From: Methanosarcinaceae archaeon
GTDB taxonomy: Archaea > Halobacteriota > Methanosarcinia > Methanosarcinales > Methanosarcinaceae
Assembly: GCA_030594665.1 (NCBI GenBank)
Contig: JAUVET010000110.1
Coordinates: 1-5,806 of the forward strand
Direction: 5' to 3'
Length of the DNA: 5,806 bases
Below are positions 1-5,806 of this stretch, piece after piece. Each line of letters opens with the position of its first letter. The stretch's first letter is position 1. The notes under the pieces were generated by a model. It searched no databases and was not told where the DNA came from. It saw only the letters and a list, made by a program, of their open reading frames with translations. Both the position numbers and the translations under genes were made by a program.

Positions 1-207
1 GGTATGCTTTTCTACAGATATTTGGCATGGAAATGCAAACATCTTAACTTAAGCATTAAGCGGCTTGTGGAGGAGTTAGATGACATACGTCTTGCTCTTG
101 TGCAGGGGAATGCAAGTAGGAAAGTTGAGATGGTGGTTGAAGAGATGGATGTAAAACAAGCCAGATTGTTCTCTTTGCTGAATTTGGGGGAATTTATGGA
201 TAAGTAA
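1..207 (+). CDS. Probable IS transposase, C-terminal fragment (cut by left window edge)
   Basis: The frame is open from the first base and ends at TAA 205-207. An ATG at position 4 is available, but the true start probably lies outside the window. The visible 67 residues begin with an aromatic, hydrophobic stretch (LFYRYLAW) and continue as a charged helical tail (LSIKRLVEELDDIRLALVQ), then a short segment ending in LGEFMDK. This layout, a hydrophobic helix followed by an 'LS...L.EL..I' tail and a basic/acidic end, resembles the C-terminus of IS1634/IS4-type DDE transposases of methanogenic archaea. That family assignment rests on resemblance only, and no catalytic DDE residue lies inside the window. 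The amphipathic, lysine/glutamate-rich composition favours this frame over the overlapping minus-strand frame, which becomes serine/threonine-rich here. It could instead be the tail of an unrelated helical protein. Confidence 0.45.
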   Translation, partial: GMLFYRYLAWKCKHLNLSIKRLVEELDDIRLALVQGNASRKVEMVVEEMDVKQARLFSLLNLGEFMDK

Positions 208-557
208 GTAAATCGATAGCAGAGGGGTTTATGTTTTGCTAGGCCATACAGCGATTGGGTCGCATGGTATTGTTTTTTACTACATCTTTGAAAGTCAAGT
301 ATAAGCCCACCATATTTTTCATCGACCAAACAGTACTTCGTCCTTCCGACCCTTTTTGTGTGGAGAACATCTCTGCAACCTGTATCATTCATCACCTTTT
401 CGATCAAATTCAGGTAATATGAAACAGTAGAAGGTTTTATATTGAGTTCATCTGCTAATTCATTTCTGCCCACATACTTTCTTTTATCTGACAGCAAAAA
501 TAAAACTTTCGAAGATGCGTAATTCTTTTCTGATAATGCTGTAATAGCCTCATTCAA
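12..557 (-). CDS. Winged-helix DNA-binding fragment, probably the C-terminal remnant of a larger gene truncated by an IS
   Basis: The open frame is 181 codons from a TTG at 557, but only about the first 100 residues look like real protein. Residues about 10-75 form a winged helix-turn-helix: a helix at YASSKVLFLLSDKRKYV, then the helix-turn-helix RNELADELNIKPSTVSYYLNLIEK, and a wing with basic residues (TKRVGRTKYCLVDE). Residues after about 116 are antisense to the transposase-like ORF and are probably not native. There is no good start: the frame opens after TGA 576-578, the TTG lacks a convincing Shine-Dalgarno, and the nearest ATG is out of frame. Codons just before the TTG (ATPE) also read like protein, which suggests the domain once continued upstream. 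The best reading is the 3' part of a gene whose 5' part is the overlapping HD-like stub. Alternatively it is a small independent regulator with a weak start. Confidence 0.5.
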   Translation of the reverse strand: MNEAITALSEKNYASSKVLFLLSDKRKYVGRNELADELNIKPSTVSYYLNLIEKVMNDTGCRDVLHTKRVGRTKYCLVDEKYGGLILDFQRCSKKQYHATQSLYGLAKHKPLCYRFTYLSINSPKFSKENNLACFTSISSTTISTFLLAFPCTRARRMSSNSSTSRLMLKLRCLHFHAKYL

Positions 558-649
558 AGTCTCAGGCGTTGCATCTCATACGTATCAAGAATTGATGCTT
601 CTACATCCGACAGAATGATATCTCCATTGGGTGCATTGCGAATCTTCAT
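554..649 (-). pseudogene. N-terminal stub of an HD-superfamily phosphohydrolase
   Basis: A 31-codon reading frame starts at ATG 649-647 and stops at TGA 556-554. The peptide begins MKIRNAPNGDIILSD and continues to LDTYEMQRLR. It matches the conserved N-terminus of HD-superfamily phosphohydrolases related to dGTPase-like proteins: a K-I-R-D-P-x-H-G-like opening, an LSD...E...LDT segment, then Q-R-L-R. In that family the sequence goes on with an I-K-Q-L-G segment and the HD metal-binding core, none of which is present here. The reading stops one codon after QRLR, and coding sense shifts to the winged-helix frame. This is the expected look of an internal deletion that kept the promoter and N-terminus. 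The family match comes from motif memory over about 30 residues. A real micro-protein is possible but less likely. Confidence 0.5.
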
Positions 650-671
650 AGTAACAAATCAATTCTTAATG

Positions 672-679
672 CATATAAG
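672..679 (-). promoter_or_regulatory. Archaeal-type TATA box for the HD-like stub
   Basis: On the minus strand this reads CTTATATG, close to the archaeal TATA consensus. It is centred about 26 bases before the ATG at 649. Archaeal transcription starts about 22-27 bases after the box, so the transcript would begin at or next to the start codon. No Shine-Dalgarno site lies between box and ATG, which fits a leaderless message. The region is AT-rich, so a chance match is possible. Confidence 0.4.
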
Positions 680-1039
680 CCTAGCATTTCACCAGTTATT
701 TCCTGTAAAAGTTGTATCGTAGATTTAACGTTTATCAATGAATCGACAATAAATCCACTTTACTACAACTTATCAAAACTTTATTGAATAATAACCGCTA
801 AATGGGGGATAATTCCATCTTTATGTTTAATATTCTATCAGTATATCAAAACTAATCAACTATTAAGAACCAGCCGATAAACAGATACGTGACTTTTGTG
901 ACATTATTTCCCCATGGCAACTGATAAACTTTTACCGACTTATTTCTGCGTTTCCACAATATCATGCTTGTTTAAGTTGAATGGTGTATTTAATGTTATT
1001 TTAGGAATGTTTGAGTGCGTTTATGTGTGGCGATAGCTA
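680..1039. other. AT-rich intergenic spacer without a convincing gene
   Basis: This is the stretch between the res stop codon and the TATA-like box of the HD-like stub. No protein-like reading frame, tRNA-like fold or ribosomal RNA is apparent. The bases just after res on the minus strand contain no long T run or strong hairpin, so no terminator can be placed. Small repeated words occur: TATCAAAACT at 771-780 and 844-853, a 7-base inverted pair CAATAAA/TTTATTG at 747-753 and 780-786, and a GTGAC pair listed separately. All are short enough to be chance in AT-rich DNA. Confidence 0.5.
889..902. repeat. Tandem GTGAC-N4-GTGAC direct repeat
   Basis: GTGAC occurs at 889-893 and again at 898-902, separated by TTTT, giving a 9-base period in the spacer downstream of res. 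Closely spaced direct half-sites can bind a regulator, but no gene start lies close by, so any role is speculative and chance is quite possible. Confidence 0.2.
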
Positions 1040-3730
1040 TTATTTATCTTTGTATTCCACAAACGTATTCACAAGTTGTTCAAAAGATGATGGAGCATAT
1101 TTGTGGAAGCTTTCCTCATCAACAAATACATAATCAAACATGATTTCTTTTTGTGCTTGGTTGATGTCCTCACACCATTGTTTTAAGCGGTTCATCTTCA
1201 GTGTTACATTTAGATCTTCCAATCCCTTCGTTTCAATTATATATATCTCATTTTCAGTTTTTTTGACGATGAAATCAGGCAAGTAATTTGATATATAACC
1301 ATCCGCTTTTACGTAATCAATGCGGAAATTCACCGCTAAATAATTTTTAGCGTATGAGATTATGTCATCGCATTCTTCAAGAAAAGAGGCAAAGTCCAAC
1401 TCAAGCTGACTGTCACCTATTATTTTATTGAATACACTTTTTTTGGGCGCAATATAATCCTGATTCTTAGGAGTGAAAGGTCTTGTTTTAAGTAATTCTA
1501 TATAGTCATCTTTTAATTTCGCGTTGCCTTTGTCCTGCACCGTTAGCTCGTTGATTTCTTTCTTGAAAGTTTCCACCACCATCTTTGTTGCTTCCAATTC
1601 AGAAAGATTTCTCAGTGTATTTAGATCATCAAGCTTAATTTCCTCATCAAACAGGATATTTTGTATAAATTCCTTGACTTTGCCATATAATATGTCGTAA
1701 CCACTGAATAGATTGAGGTCTTTCATGATTCTCTGAGTGAAATATCCTATCGCATTACGATAGTCAGTAATAGTAACTGAATCAAGCGTAGTTGTATGTG
1801 TGGCTTCGCCTGTTGTTATATCTTTAAAAACAATATCGCGCTTTTCTTCTTCTGAAAACTGTTTGTATTCAACTTTCGCGCTCCCAAATGTGTCTGGATT
1901 CAGGTCTTCAAGATTCTTATAATTCCTGAATATACGTGGAGTTAAAACAGGTATCCGAATATCAAGTTTATCGAGCTCTTCCTTTGATTTTTTATCATCC
2001 ACTTCAACAATAAGTGGAGTTTTCGGTCCCGTTCCTTCACCCATTGCCCTGTGTTCAAGTTCAACTCCCTCAATCTGTATGGATTCAATAAACGTCATGA
2101 AAGCATCTGTTCCGACCACGCTGACATATTCTTCTGTGCCAGACCCGGGATACATGCAGCGAATACCGCGACCCAGAGTTTGTTCAGGCAGGATGTTACT
2201 TTTGGCTGAATATGGCCTCAAACCTACTATAGTGGTCACGTTCCTTACATCCCACCCTTCTTTTAACATCATTACAGATACAATGGCCTTATATGGGCTC
2301 TCCAAGCTATCGATTTCATTGGCCTGCTTCCTGAGTTTTTCCATATCGTCTTTTGCTTTTTTAGTGCTTGCCTCAGAAATCTCACCATTGTTCTTGGTAT
2401 GGATCACCAGAACCGAATCTTTTAATTCTGGAAAATGCTCTTCGAGATATTCTGCCACTTCATCACAGTTTTTCGTGTCGTCTGTCATGGCAAACAGAAT
2501 TGCTTTTTTTCCTAATTTTTCATGTTCAGTATAGGCTTTGCGCCATTCTTCAACTCCCAGATTTAGATAATCTGTATACTTTTCCGTAAAAATTGCACTT
2601 TGCCGCTCGATCAGTTTTTTCCGGCTGGCAGAATCCGGCAATACCGGATGTTTGACCACGTTTTGAGTTATAGCTTCCACAAGCGGGTAATCGGATACAG
2701 TCTGTACAAATATGGCACCATTGGTATGCTTGGGAGTTGCTGTTACATCTACCTGTAGGGAGAGGAAATGGTCTTTTTGCTTTAGCCTATTGTGAATATC
2801 TTCGATCGATCTGAACCATGCCAGACGTTTGTCATGGATATGATGTGCTTCATCGTTAAGTACTACTAATTCGTCAATTTCCCGGACAATATCTCCCAGA
2901 TCCACCTTGGAGTCGGTTGTTTCGCCAGTGGGTCGCTTACCAAGGAAATAATCGGTCAGGTCATCATCTTCAAAACTGGGTTCGACATCATTTCCGGCAT
3001 ATACACGATGAATATTTGTTAGAAATATATTCCCTGTTTTGCGAGTAATGTTTACGTTGTCTTGGATGTGTAATGTCAACTGGAAATCGTCTTGCCAGTT
3101 CTGTCCTTCATATCCGTTATCCGGCAGTACGGGATCTTCAAAAAAGATGCGCAGACCGTCAAAATCAGTACGGAGGCGGTCCAGTACGATGATGTTTGGA
3201 GCAATTATAAGGAAATTGCGGGCCAGTTCCGAGTCCGGCTCGTAGAGTTTATGGAAATAACACCATGCAAGTACAAGACTCAATACTTTGGTTTTTCCGC
3301 TGCCGGTAGCCATTTTGATCACGAAACGCCGCCAATCCTCGTCAAACATGCTGGCAGATATGGCCTCTGAAGAATCATAGCGCAGAAGGTCGTATTTGTC
3401 TTTTACTTTTACAACGTCGTAGAGATAAATGACCGTCTCTACGGCTTCTCGTTGCGCGAAATAATACTGAAACGAAACGGTTGTTCCATCGGCTTTTGGG
3501 AGCAGGTGTTCTGTTTTGAACCACCAGTTAAGCAAGGATTTGCTTGTGTCGCTTGCACCATCATAACCGCTGTCCCGCCATACTTTTACCTTTTTACGCA
3601 GTTCATGCACAAGAGGAGGCAGGAGTTTATCATAACTTGATTCACTGAGCGCCTCGTCAGCCGGAAACCAGCGGATATCCGGATTTAAAATGCTGTGGGG
3701 AGATGGAGGGAAATCAGGGTGAATGGCCAT
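1040..3730 (-). CDS. res: Type III-like restriction endonuclease subunit R (Res), helicase plus nuclease
   Basis: This 896-residue protein is the likely ATP-driven DNA-cutting subunit that works with Mod. The N-terminus (about 1-130) has the family-like segments NPDIRWFPA, GYDGAS and LLNWWF. The superfamily 2 helicase core follows: Walker A MATGSGKT at about 140-147, DEAH at 293-296, TAT at 330-332, MLKEGWDVRNV at 488-498, and motif VI EQTLGRGIR at 516-524. After a helical linker, a C-terminal PD-(D/E)xK nuclease is visible, with PD at 818-819 and E-T-K at 833-835. Every key residue I could check is present and the frame is unbroken, so it looks functional. The length is within the range of Res proteins. 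The ATG at 3730 has a strong Shine-Dalgarno 7 bases upstream and lies 27 bases after the PIN gene, so it is the last gene of the operon. A chromosomal helicase-nuclease defence protein outside strict type III is the main alternative. Confidence 0.9.
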   Translation of the reverse strand: MAIHPDFPPSPHSILNPDIRWFPADEALSESSYDKLLPPLVHELRKKVKVWRDSGYDGASDTSKSLLNWWFKTEHLLPKADGTTVSFQYYFAQREAVETVIYLYDVVKVKDKYDLLRYDSSEAISASMFDEDWRRFVIKMATGSGKTKVLSLVLAWCYFHKLYEPDSELARNFLIIAPNIIVLDRLRTDFDGLRIFFEDPVLPDNGYEGQNWQDDFQLTLHIQDNVNITRKTGNIFLTNIHRVYAGNDVEPSFEDDDLTDYFLGKRPTGETTDSKVDLGDIVREIDELVVLNDEAHHIHDKRLAWFRSIEDIHNRLKQKDHFLSLQVDVTATPKHTNGAIFVQTVSDYPLVEAITQNVVKHPVLPDSASRKKLIERQSAIFTEKYTDYLNLGVEEWRKAYTEHEKLGKKAILFAMTDDTKNCDEVAEYLEEHFPELKDSVLVIHTKNNGEISEASTKKAKDDMEKLRKQANEIDSLESPYKAIVSVMMLKEGWDVRNVTTIVGLRPYSAKSNILPEQTLGRGIRCMYPGSGTEEYVSVVGTDAFMTFIESIQIEGVELEHRAMGEGTGPKTPLIVEVDDKKSKEELDKLDIRIPVLTPRIFRNYKNLEDLNPDTFGSAKVEYKQFSEEEKRDIVFKDITTGEATHTTTLDSVTITDYRNAIGYFTQRIMKDLNLFSGYDILYGKVKEFIQNILFDEEIKLDDLNTLRNLSELEATKMVVETFKKEINELTVQDKGNAKLKDDYIELLKTRPFTPKNQDYIAPKKSVFNKIIGDSQLELDFASFLEECDDIISYAKNYLAVNFRIDYVKADGYISNYLPDFIVKKTENEIYIIETKGLEDLNVTLKMNRLKQWCEDINQAQKEIMFDYVFVDEESFHKYAPSSFEQLVNTFVEYKDK

Positions 3731-3737
3731 TTTATAA

Positions 3738-3744
3738 CTCCTTT
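3738..3744 (-). promoter_or_regulatory. Ribosome binding site of res
   Basis: AAAGGAG on the minus strand lies 7 bases before the ATG at 3730. It is the best Shine-Dalgarno in the window and fixes the res start. It sits in the 27-base gap after the PIN stop codon, so res can be translated on its own within the shared message. Confidence 0.75.
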
Positions 3745-3757
3745 ATCATTTCATGTA

Positions 3758-4228
3758 TCAAAAAGTCCACCTCTCTTGTTCCATAAATTCTTCAAGATTG
3801 ATGCATTCTACTGAAAAGTATTTGCAGACATTGGGTATTTTCGCAGAATTATCCCTGAATATTTCAGTGGTTACTACCTGACAATTAAGTGCCTTAGCGC
3901 GCGCTATTACAAACGGATCTGCGACCGGCTTACCCTGAAGCCTTTCTTTATTTCGGATCATGGCTTGAAAATGCGTTACTTTGAATATCTCGCTTACAAA
4001 CTGGAATTCTTCAATTGTGGGTTCTAAAAATAATTTATCTTTTTCTTCTTTTGCCCAACTTGTCAATGCATCTTCTCGAGAGTTGATTTCGTTATAAACC
4101 TCTCTGACTGAAATAAGCTCACCTTCTAAAACGAGAGCATGAAACTGCTCCCACAATGTAGGAAATCTTGCCGGATAATAATGCCTGAAAAGGTCGATAA
4201 GAGGACCAGTGTCAAAAACATATTTCAT
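3758..4228 (-). CDS. PIN-domain protein of the DUF4411 family, probable ribonuclease toxin
   Basis: This 156-residue protein resembles DUF4411, a PIN-like family often found beside XRE/ImmA-type genes. PIN domains are metal-dependent RNases in many VapC-like toxins. Visible acidic positions fit that fold: D6 in the opening YVFDTGPLIDLF, E43 and E47 in the REVYNEI helix, D104 in VADPFVIARA, and E122 in the strand VVTTE. The tail KIPNVCKYF (about 130-138) followed by a short helix also suits this family. The ATG at 4228 follows the stop of the upstream protease gene by only 4 bases, and its Shine-Dalgarno lies inside that gene's last codons, so the two are probably translationally coupled. Order and spacing suggest an antitoxin-toxin pair. 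RNase activity is inferred from the fold, and the target is unknown. No frameshift or lost acidic residue is seen. Confidence 0.82.
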   Translation of the reverse strand: MKYVFDTGPLIDLFRHYYPARFPTLWEQFHALVLEGELISVREVYNEINSREDALTSWAKEEKDKLFLEPTIEEFQFVSEIFKVTHFQAMIRNKERLQGKPVADPFVIARAKALNCQVVTTEIFRDNSAKIPNVCKYFSVECINLEEFMEQERWTF

Positions 4229-4232
4229 AGCA

Positions 4233-5399
4233 CTAGCTCCTGCTTAACAGTTTATCTTCAAATTTAAGCACATTATCTTCCTTTATTCCGAGATAATCTG
4301 ACAATTGCGATTTAGAAATAACACCTTGATAATATTTACTGAACGCTGTTTCAACATAGCGGTCCCCCAGATATGCATTTTTAGTTCTATAATAATCGCC
4401 ACCTGAGCCGGATTTTTTATTTTTTGGTGATTCAGGTTTCCATTCTCGTACTTTTGATTCGTAAAATGCCTGACTTACATATCCCAGATCAAGACATTTG
4501 CGAAGAATGACCTCACGACTAACGCTATATTTTTTTGCCAGATCGGACAGCAGATTGTCGTTTATATTCTGATTGCGTAAGTGTTTTTGAATATCTTCTG
4601 AGGGAACCAGAAATTCTCCTGCAAATTTATTGCAAAAAACTTCAATATGTTTATTGTTTCCACTCATTCCCTGAACAAAATCATCATGCCTTAAGTCAAC
4701 CCCACCGGTCCTGAACAGCAGGTGTGCAAGCTCATGGAAAAGCGTGAATATCTGACGGCTTTTTGCCTGGCTATTATTGATATAGATGATTGGATACACT
4801 TTGTCATACAAACAGAATCCTGAAAATTCGTCATCTTTGAATGCATCTTTAAAGATAAAGATCCCATGTTCTTCAAGCAAATTACGCCAATATTTTAACG
4901 CATCTTCATTTGATTTTAATGCATATTGTTCATTAAGACTACTACCTAAATATTTCCGCACATCTTTTGCTACATTAGATACTGGATCAGAACTTTTGAT
5001 TTCAAGATCAATAAATATTTTCTGTTTTGCCGGGTTCACATTGTCATACAATTCTTTTAGATTCTCCCGTAGTACCATTGCCTTGCGAATCAGATAGAGC
5101 ATTGTAGGTTCTATCAGGTCAATTTCCTGCTGGGGTAATGTACGAAAAGACTGCCTTGGATTTTCTTCTTCAGGTGGTTCCGGAAAGAAAAATAAAGCTA
5201 AAGGTCGTTTGAATATTTTGTAGGCAAGTTTTTCCAGTTGGGAATATGATGGACTTGCATTACCATTTTCCCAGTCTTGAACCACTTTGACCGTCACACG
5301 TTTACGCTTGATCTTATCAACAACATCTTCGATGCTGTATCCGGCCGTTTCCCTTGCCCACCGCATAATATCAGGATTTACAGGAATGGATTCACTCAT
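4233..5399 (-). CDS. XRE-family HTH fused to an ImmA/IrrE-type zinc metalloprotease
   Basis: This 388-residue, two-domain protein has an N-terminal XRE-type helix-turn-helix (about 8-72) with the typical QDWENGNASPSYSQLEKLA and PLALFFFPEPP segments. A helical middle region follows, then an ImmA/IrrE (COG2856) domain. The zinc-protease motif HELAH is at 222-226 and is preceded by IFTLF. A downstream helix HIEVFCNKFAGEFLVP (251-266) supplies a likely third zinc ligand, E253. A second small helical DNA-binding-like segment follows (about 285-303), then a flexible PKNKKSGSGG linker (325-334) and a compact C-terminal tail. In known relatives this protease cleaves a partner repressor or antitoxin after a stress signal. 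Here it may regulate the operon, restrain the PIN protein, or both. ATG 5399 overlaps the mod stop codon (ATGA) and has a Shine-Dalgarno upstream. The catalytic motif is intact. Confidence 0.88.
   Translation of the reverse strand: MSESIPVNPDIMRWARETAGYSIEDVVDKIKRKRVTVKVVQDWENGNASPSYSQLEKLAYKIFKRPLALFFFPEPPEEENPRQSFRTLPQQEIDLIEPTMLYLIRKAMVLRENLKELYDNVNPAKQKIFIDLEIKSSDPVSNVAKDVRKYLGSSLNEQYALKSNEDALKYWRNLLEEHGIFIFKDAFKDDEFSGFCLYDKVYPIIYINNSQAKSRQIFTLFHELAHLLFRTGGVDLRHDDFVQGMSGNNKHIEVFCNKFAGEFLVPSEDIQKHLRNQNINDNLLSDLAKKYSVSREVILRKCLDLGYVSQAFYESKVREWKPESPKNKKSGSGGDYYRTKNAYLGDRYVETAFSKYYQGVISKSQLSDYLGIKEDNVLKFEDKLLSRS
4237..4241 (-). promoter_or_regulatory. Ribosome binding site of the PIN gene, inside the upstream coding sequence
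   Basis: AGGAG on the minus strand lies 8 bases before the ATG at 4228 and is part of the last sense codons (S-R-S) of the XRE/ImmA gene, whose TAG is at 4235-4233. Ribosomes finishing that gene would stop over this site, which suggests coupled synthesis of the two products. Confidence 0.65.
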
Positions 5400-5806
5400 A
5401 CACTCACCTCAATAATTTTCATGGTATCATTGCCGAAAATATCCACAACCTTGACCGCCAACTTATACCGCCCGGGCTTACATTCGTGGAATGGTGTTTT
5501 CAGTTCCAGCCCCCGATCTTTCTTAGTGCGGAATGACTGCCATTCGTTTTCAAAGATAAAGTCACCTGTCCAGTATTCTTCTGCCTCACCGGTCTCTTCA
5601 TTTTTGATGGCAATGAGCTCTCGTTTACTTTCAAAGTCAAAGTCCACGCTCCAGTAATCGATCCAATCAGTCCAGTTCTGTGTCAACACTTCGCGGGTTA
5701 TGATTCCTTTTTTATCCTTGCTTATCTTTACGATCTGTCCTTTTTCTACTACAATCTTGTTCTTGCCTTCTTTTAGGCTTTCTGCAACATTGTCTACAAT
5801 GTCCTG
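5396..5806 (-). CDS. mod: Type III-like site-specific DNA methyltransferase (Mod), C-terminal fragment, cut by right window edge
   Basis: The frame is open to the last base of the window, giving 136 residues before TGA 5398-5396. A GTG at 5689 could serve as a start, but the 39 codons upstream of it in frame read as ordinary protein (KEGKNKIVVEKGQIVKISKD), so this is the tail of a longer gene. The segments LTQNWTDWIDYWSVDFDF, EYWTGDFIFENEWQSFRT and the ending AVKVVDIFGNDTMKIIEV match the C-terminal signature of large type III Mod-like adenine methyltransferases as I remember them. The catalytic DPPY and AdoMet-binding motifs are outside the window, so base specificity and target site cannot be read. 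Mod would protect host DNA and provide site recognition for Res. Its stop overlaps the start of the XRE/ImmA gene, and the operon promoter must lie further right. Confidence 0.82.
   Translation of the reverse strand, partial: QDIVDNVAESLKEGKNKIVVEKGQIVKISKDKKGIITREVLTQNWTDWIDYWSVDFDFESKRELIAIKNEETGEAEEYWTGDFIFENEWQSFRTKKDRGLELKTPFHECKPGRYKLAVKVVDIFGNDTMKIIEVSV
5405..5410 (-). promoter_or_regulatory. Ribosome binding site of the XRE/ImmA gene, inside mod
   Basis: GAGGTG on the minus strand lies 5 bases before ATG 5399 and is within the last codons of mod. Together with the ATGA overlap it supports this start and translational coupling to mod. Confidence 0.6.

Noticed and set aside
680..1039. 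CRISPR array or tRNA in the gene-free spacer
   Set aside because: There are no regularly spaced repeats of 20 or more bases and no cloverleaf-like arms. Only 5-10 base repeated words are present.
960..1045. Terminator directly after res
   Set aside because: There is no strong hairpin and no T run on the minus strand, so a terminator cannot be supported.
2079..2534. Open reading frame of 151 codons on the plus strand
   Set aside because: It is wholly antisense to the helicase core of res, is serine-rich without a recognisable domain, and has no matching signal of its own.
3039..3640. Several plus-strand frames of 62-92 codons
   Set aside because: They lie antisense to the N-terminal part of res, whose frame has intact helicase motifs. 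They are shadow frames.
4691..5097. Frames on both strands inside the XRE/ImmA gene
   Set aside because: The protease frame carries the HELAH motif and a full domain order. These alternatives show no domain.
5277..5657. Plus-strand frame of 126 codons
   Set aside because: It is antisense to the end of mod and the start of the XRE/ImmA gene, both supported by family signatures and coupling.
5396..5689. A separate 97-residue gene starting at GTG 5689
   Set aside because: The frame stays open and protein-like to the window edge, and the sequence is the known style of Mod C-terminus, so it is a fragment of a longer gene.

Overview
The window holds the 3' part of a type III-like restriction-modification locus in which a two-gene toxin-antitoxin-like pair sits between the modification and restriction genes. 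Beyond it lies an eroded accessory region that ends at a probable insertion-sequence transposase. The host is probably an archaeon, perhaps a methanogen of the Methanosarcinales type. This is inferred from the AT-rich DNA, a TATA-like box about 25 bases before an ATG with no leader or Shine-Dalgarno site, and the style of the winged-helix fragment. It is not proven, because the restriction genes belong to families shared by bacteria and archaea.

Four genes on the minus strand form one tight operon, read from the right edge to the left: (1) the C-terminal 136 residues of a type III Mod-like DNA methyltransferase, cut by the window edge; (2) a 388-residue XRE/ImmA-IrrE protein with an N-terminal helix-turn-helix and an HELAH zinc-protease motif, whose ATG overlaps the mod stop codon; (3) a 156-residue PIN-domain protein of DUF4411 type, starting 4 bases after gene 2; and (4) an 896-residue Res subunit with a superfamily 2 helicase core and a C-terminal PD-ExK nuclease, starting 27 bases after gene 3. 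Genes 2 to 4 each have a clear Shine-Dalgarno site, and all visible catalytic motifs look intact.

After res come about 390 AT-rich bases without a convincing gene. Then, on the same strand, there is a promoter-like TATA box and a 31-codon stub that looks like the N-terminus of an HD-superfamily phosphohydrolase. The stub overlaps, in another frame, a winged-helix coding fragment. This looks like a gene that lost its HD core by internal deletion. The winged-helix fragment runs into the 3' end of a plus-strand ORF open at the left edge, which resembles the tail of an IS transposase and probably truncated it.

Working model (inference): Mod protects host DNA and Res cuts unmodified DNA. The HTH-protease protein could time expression of the toxic members, act as antitoxin or sensor for the PIN nuclease, or both. 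A failed or subverted restriction system might then release a second, RNA-cutting response.
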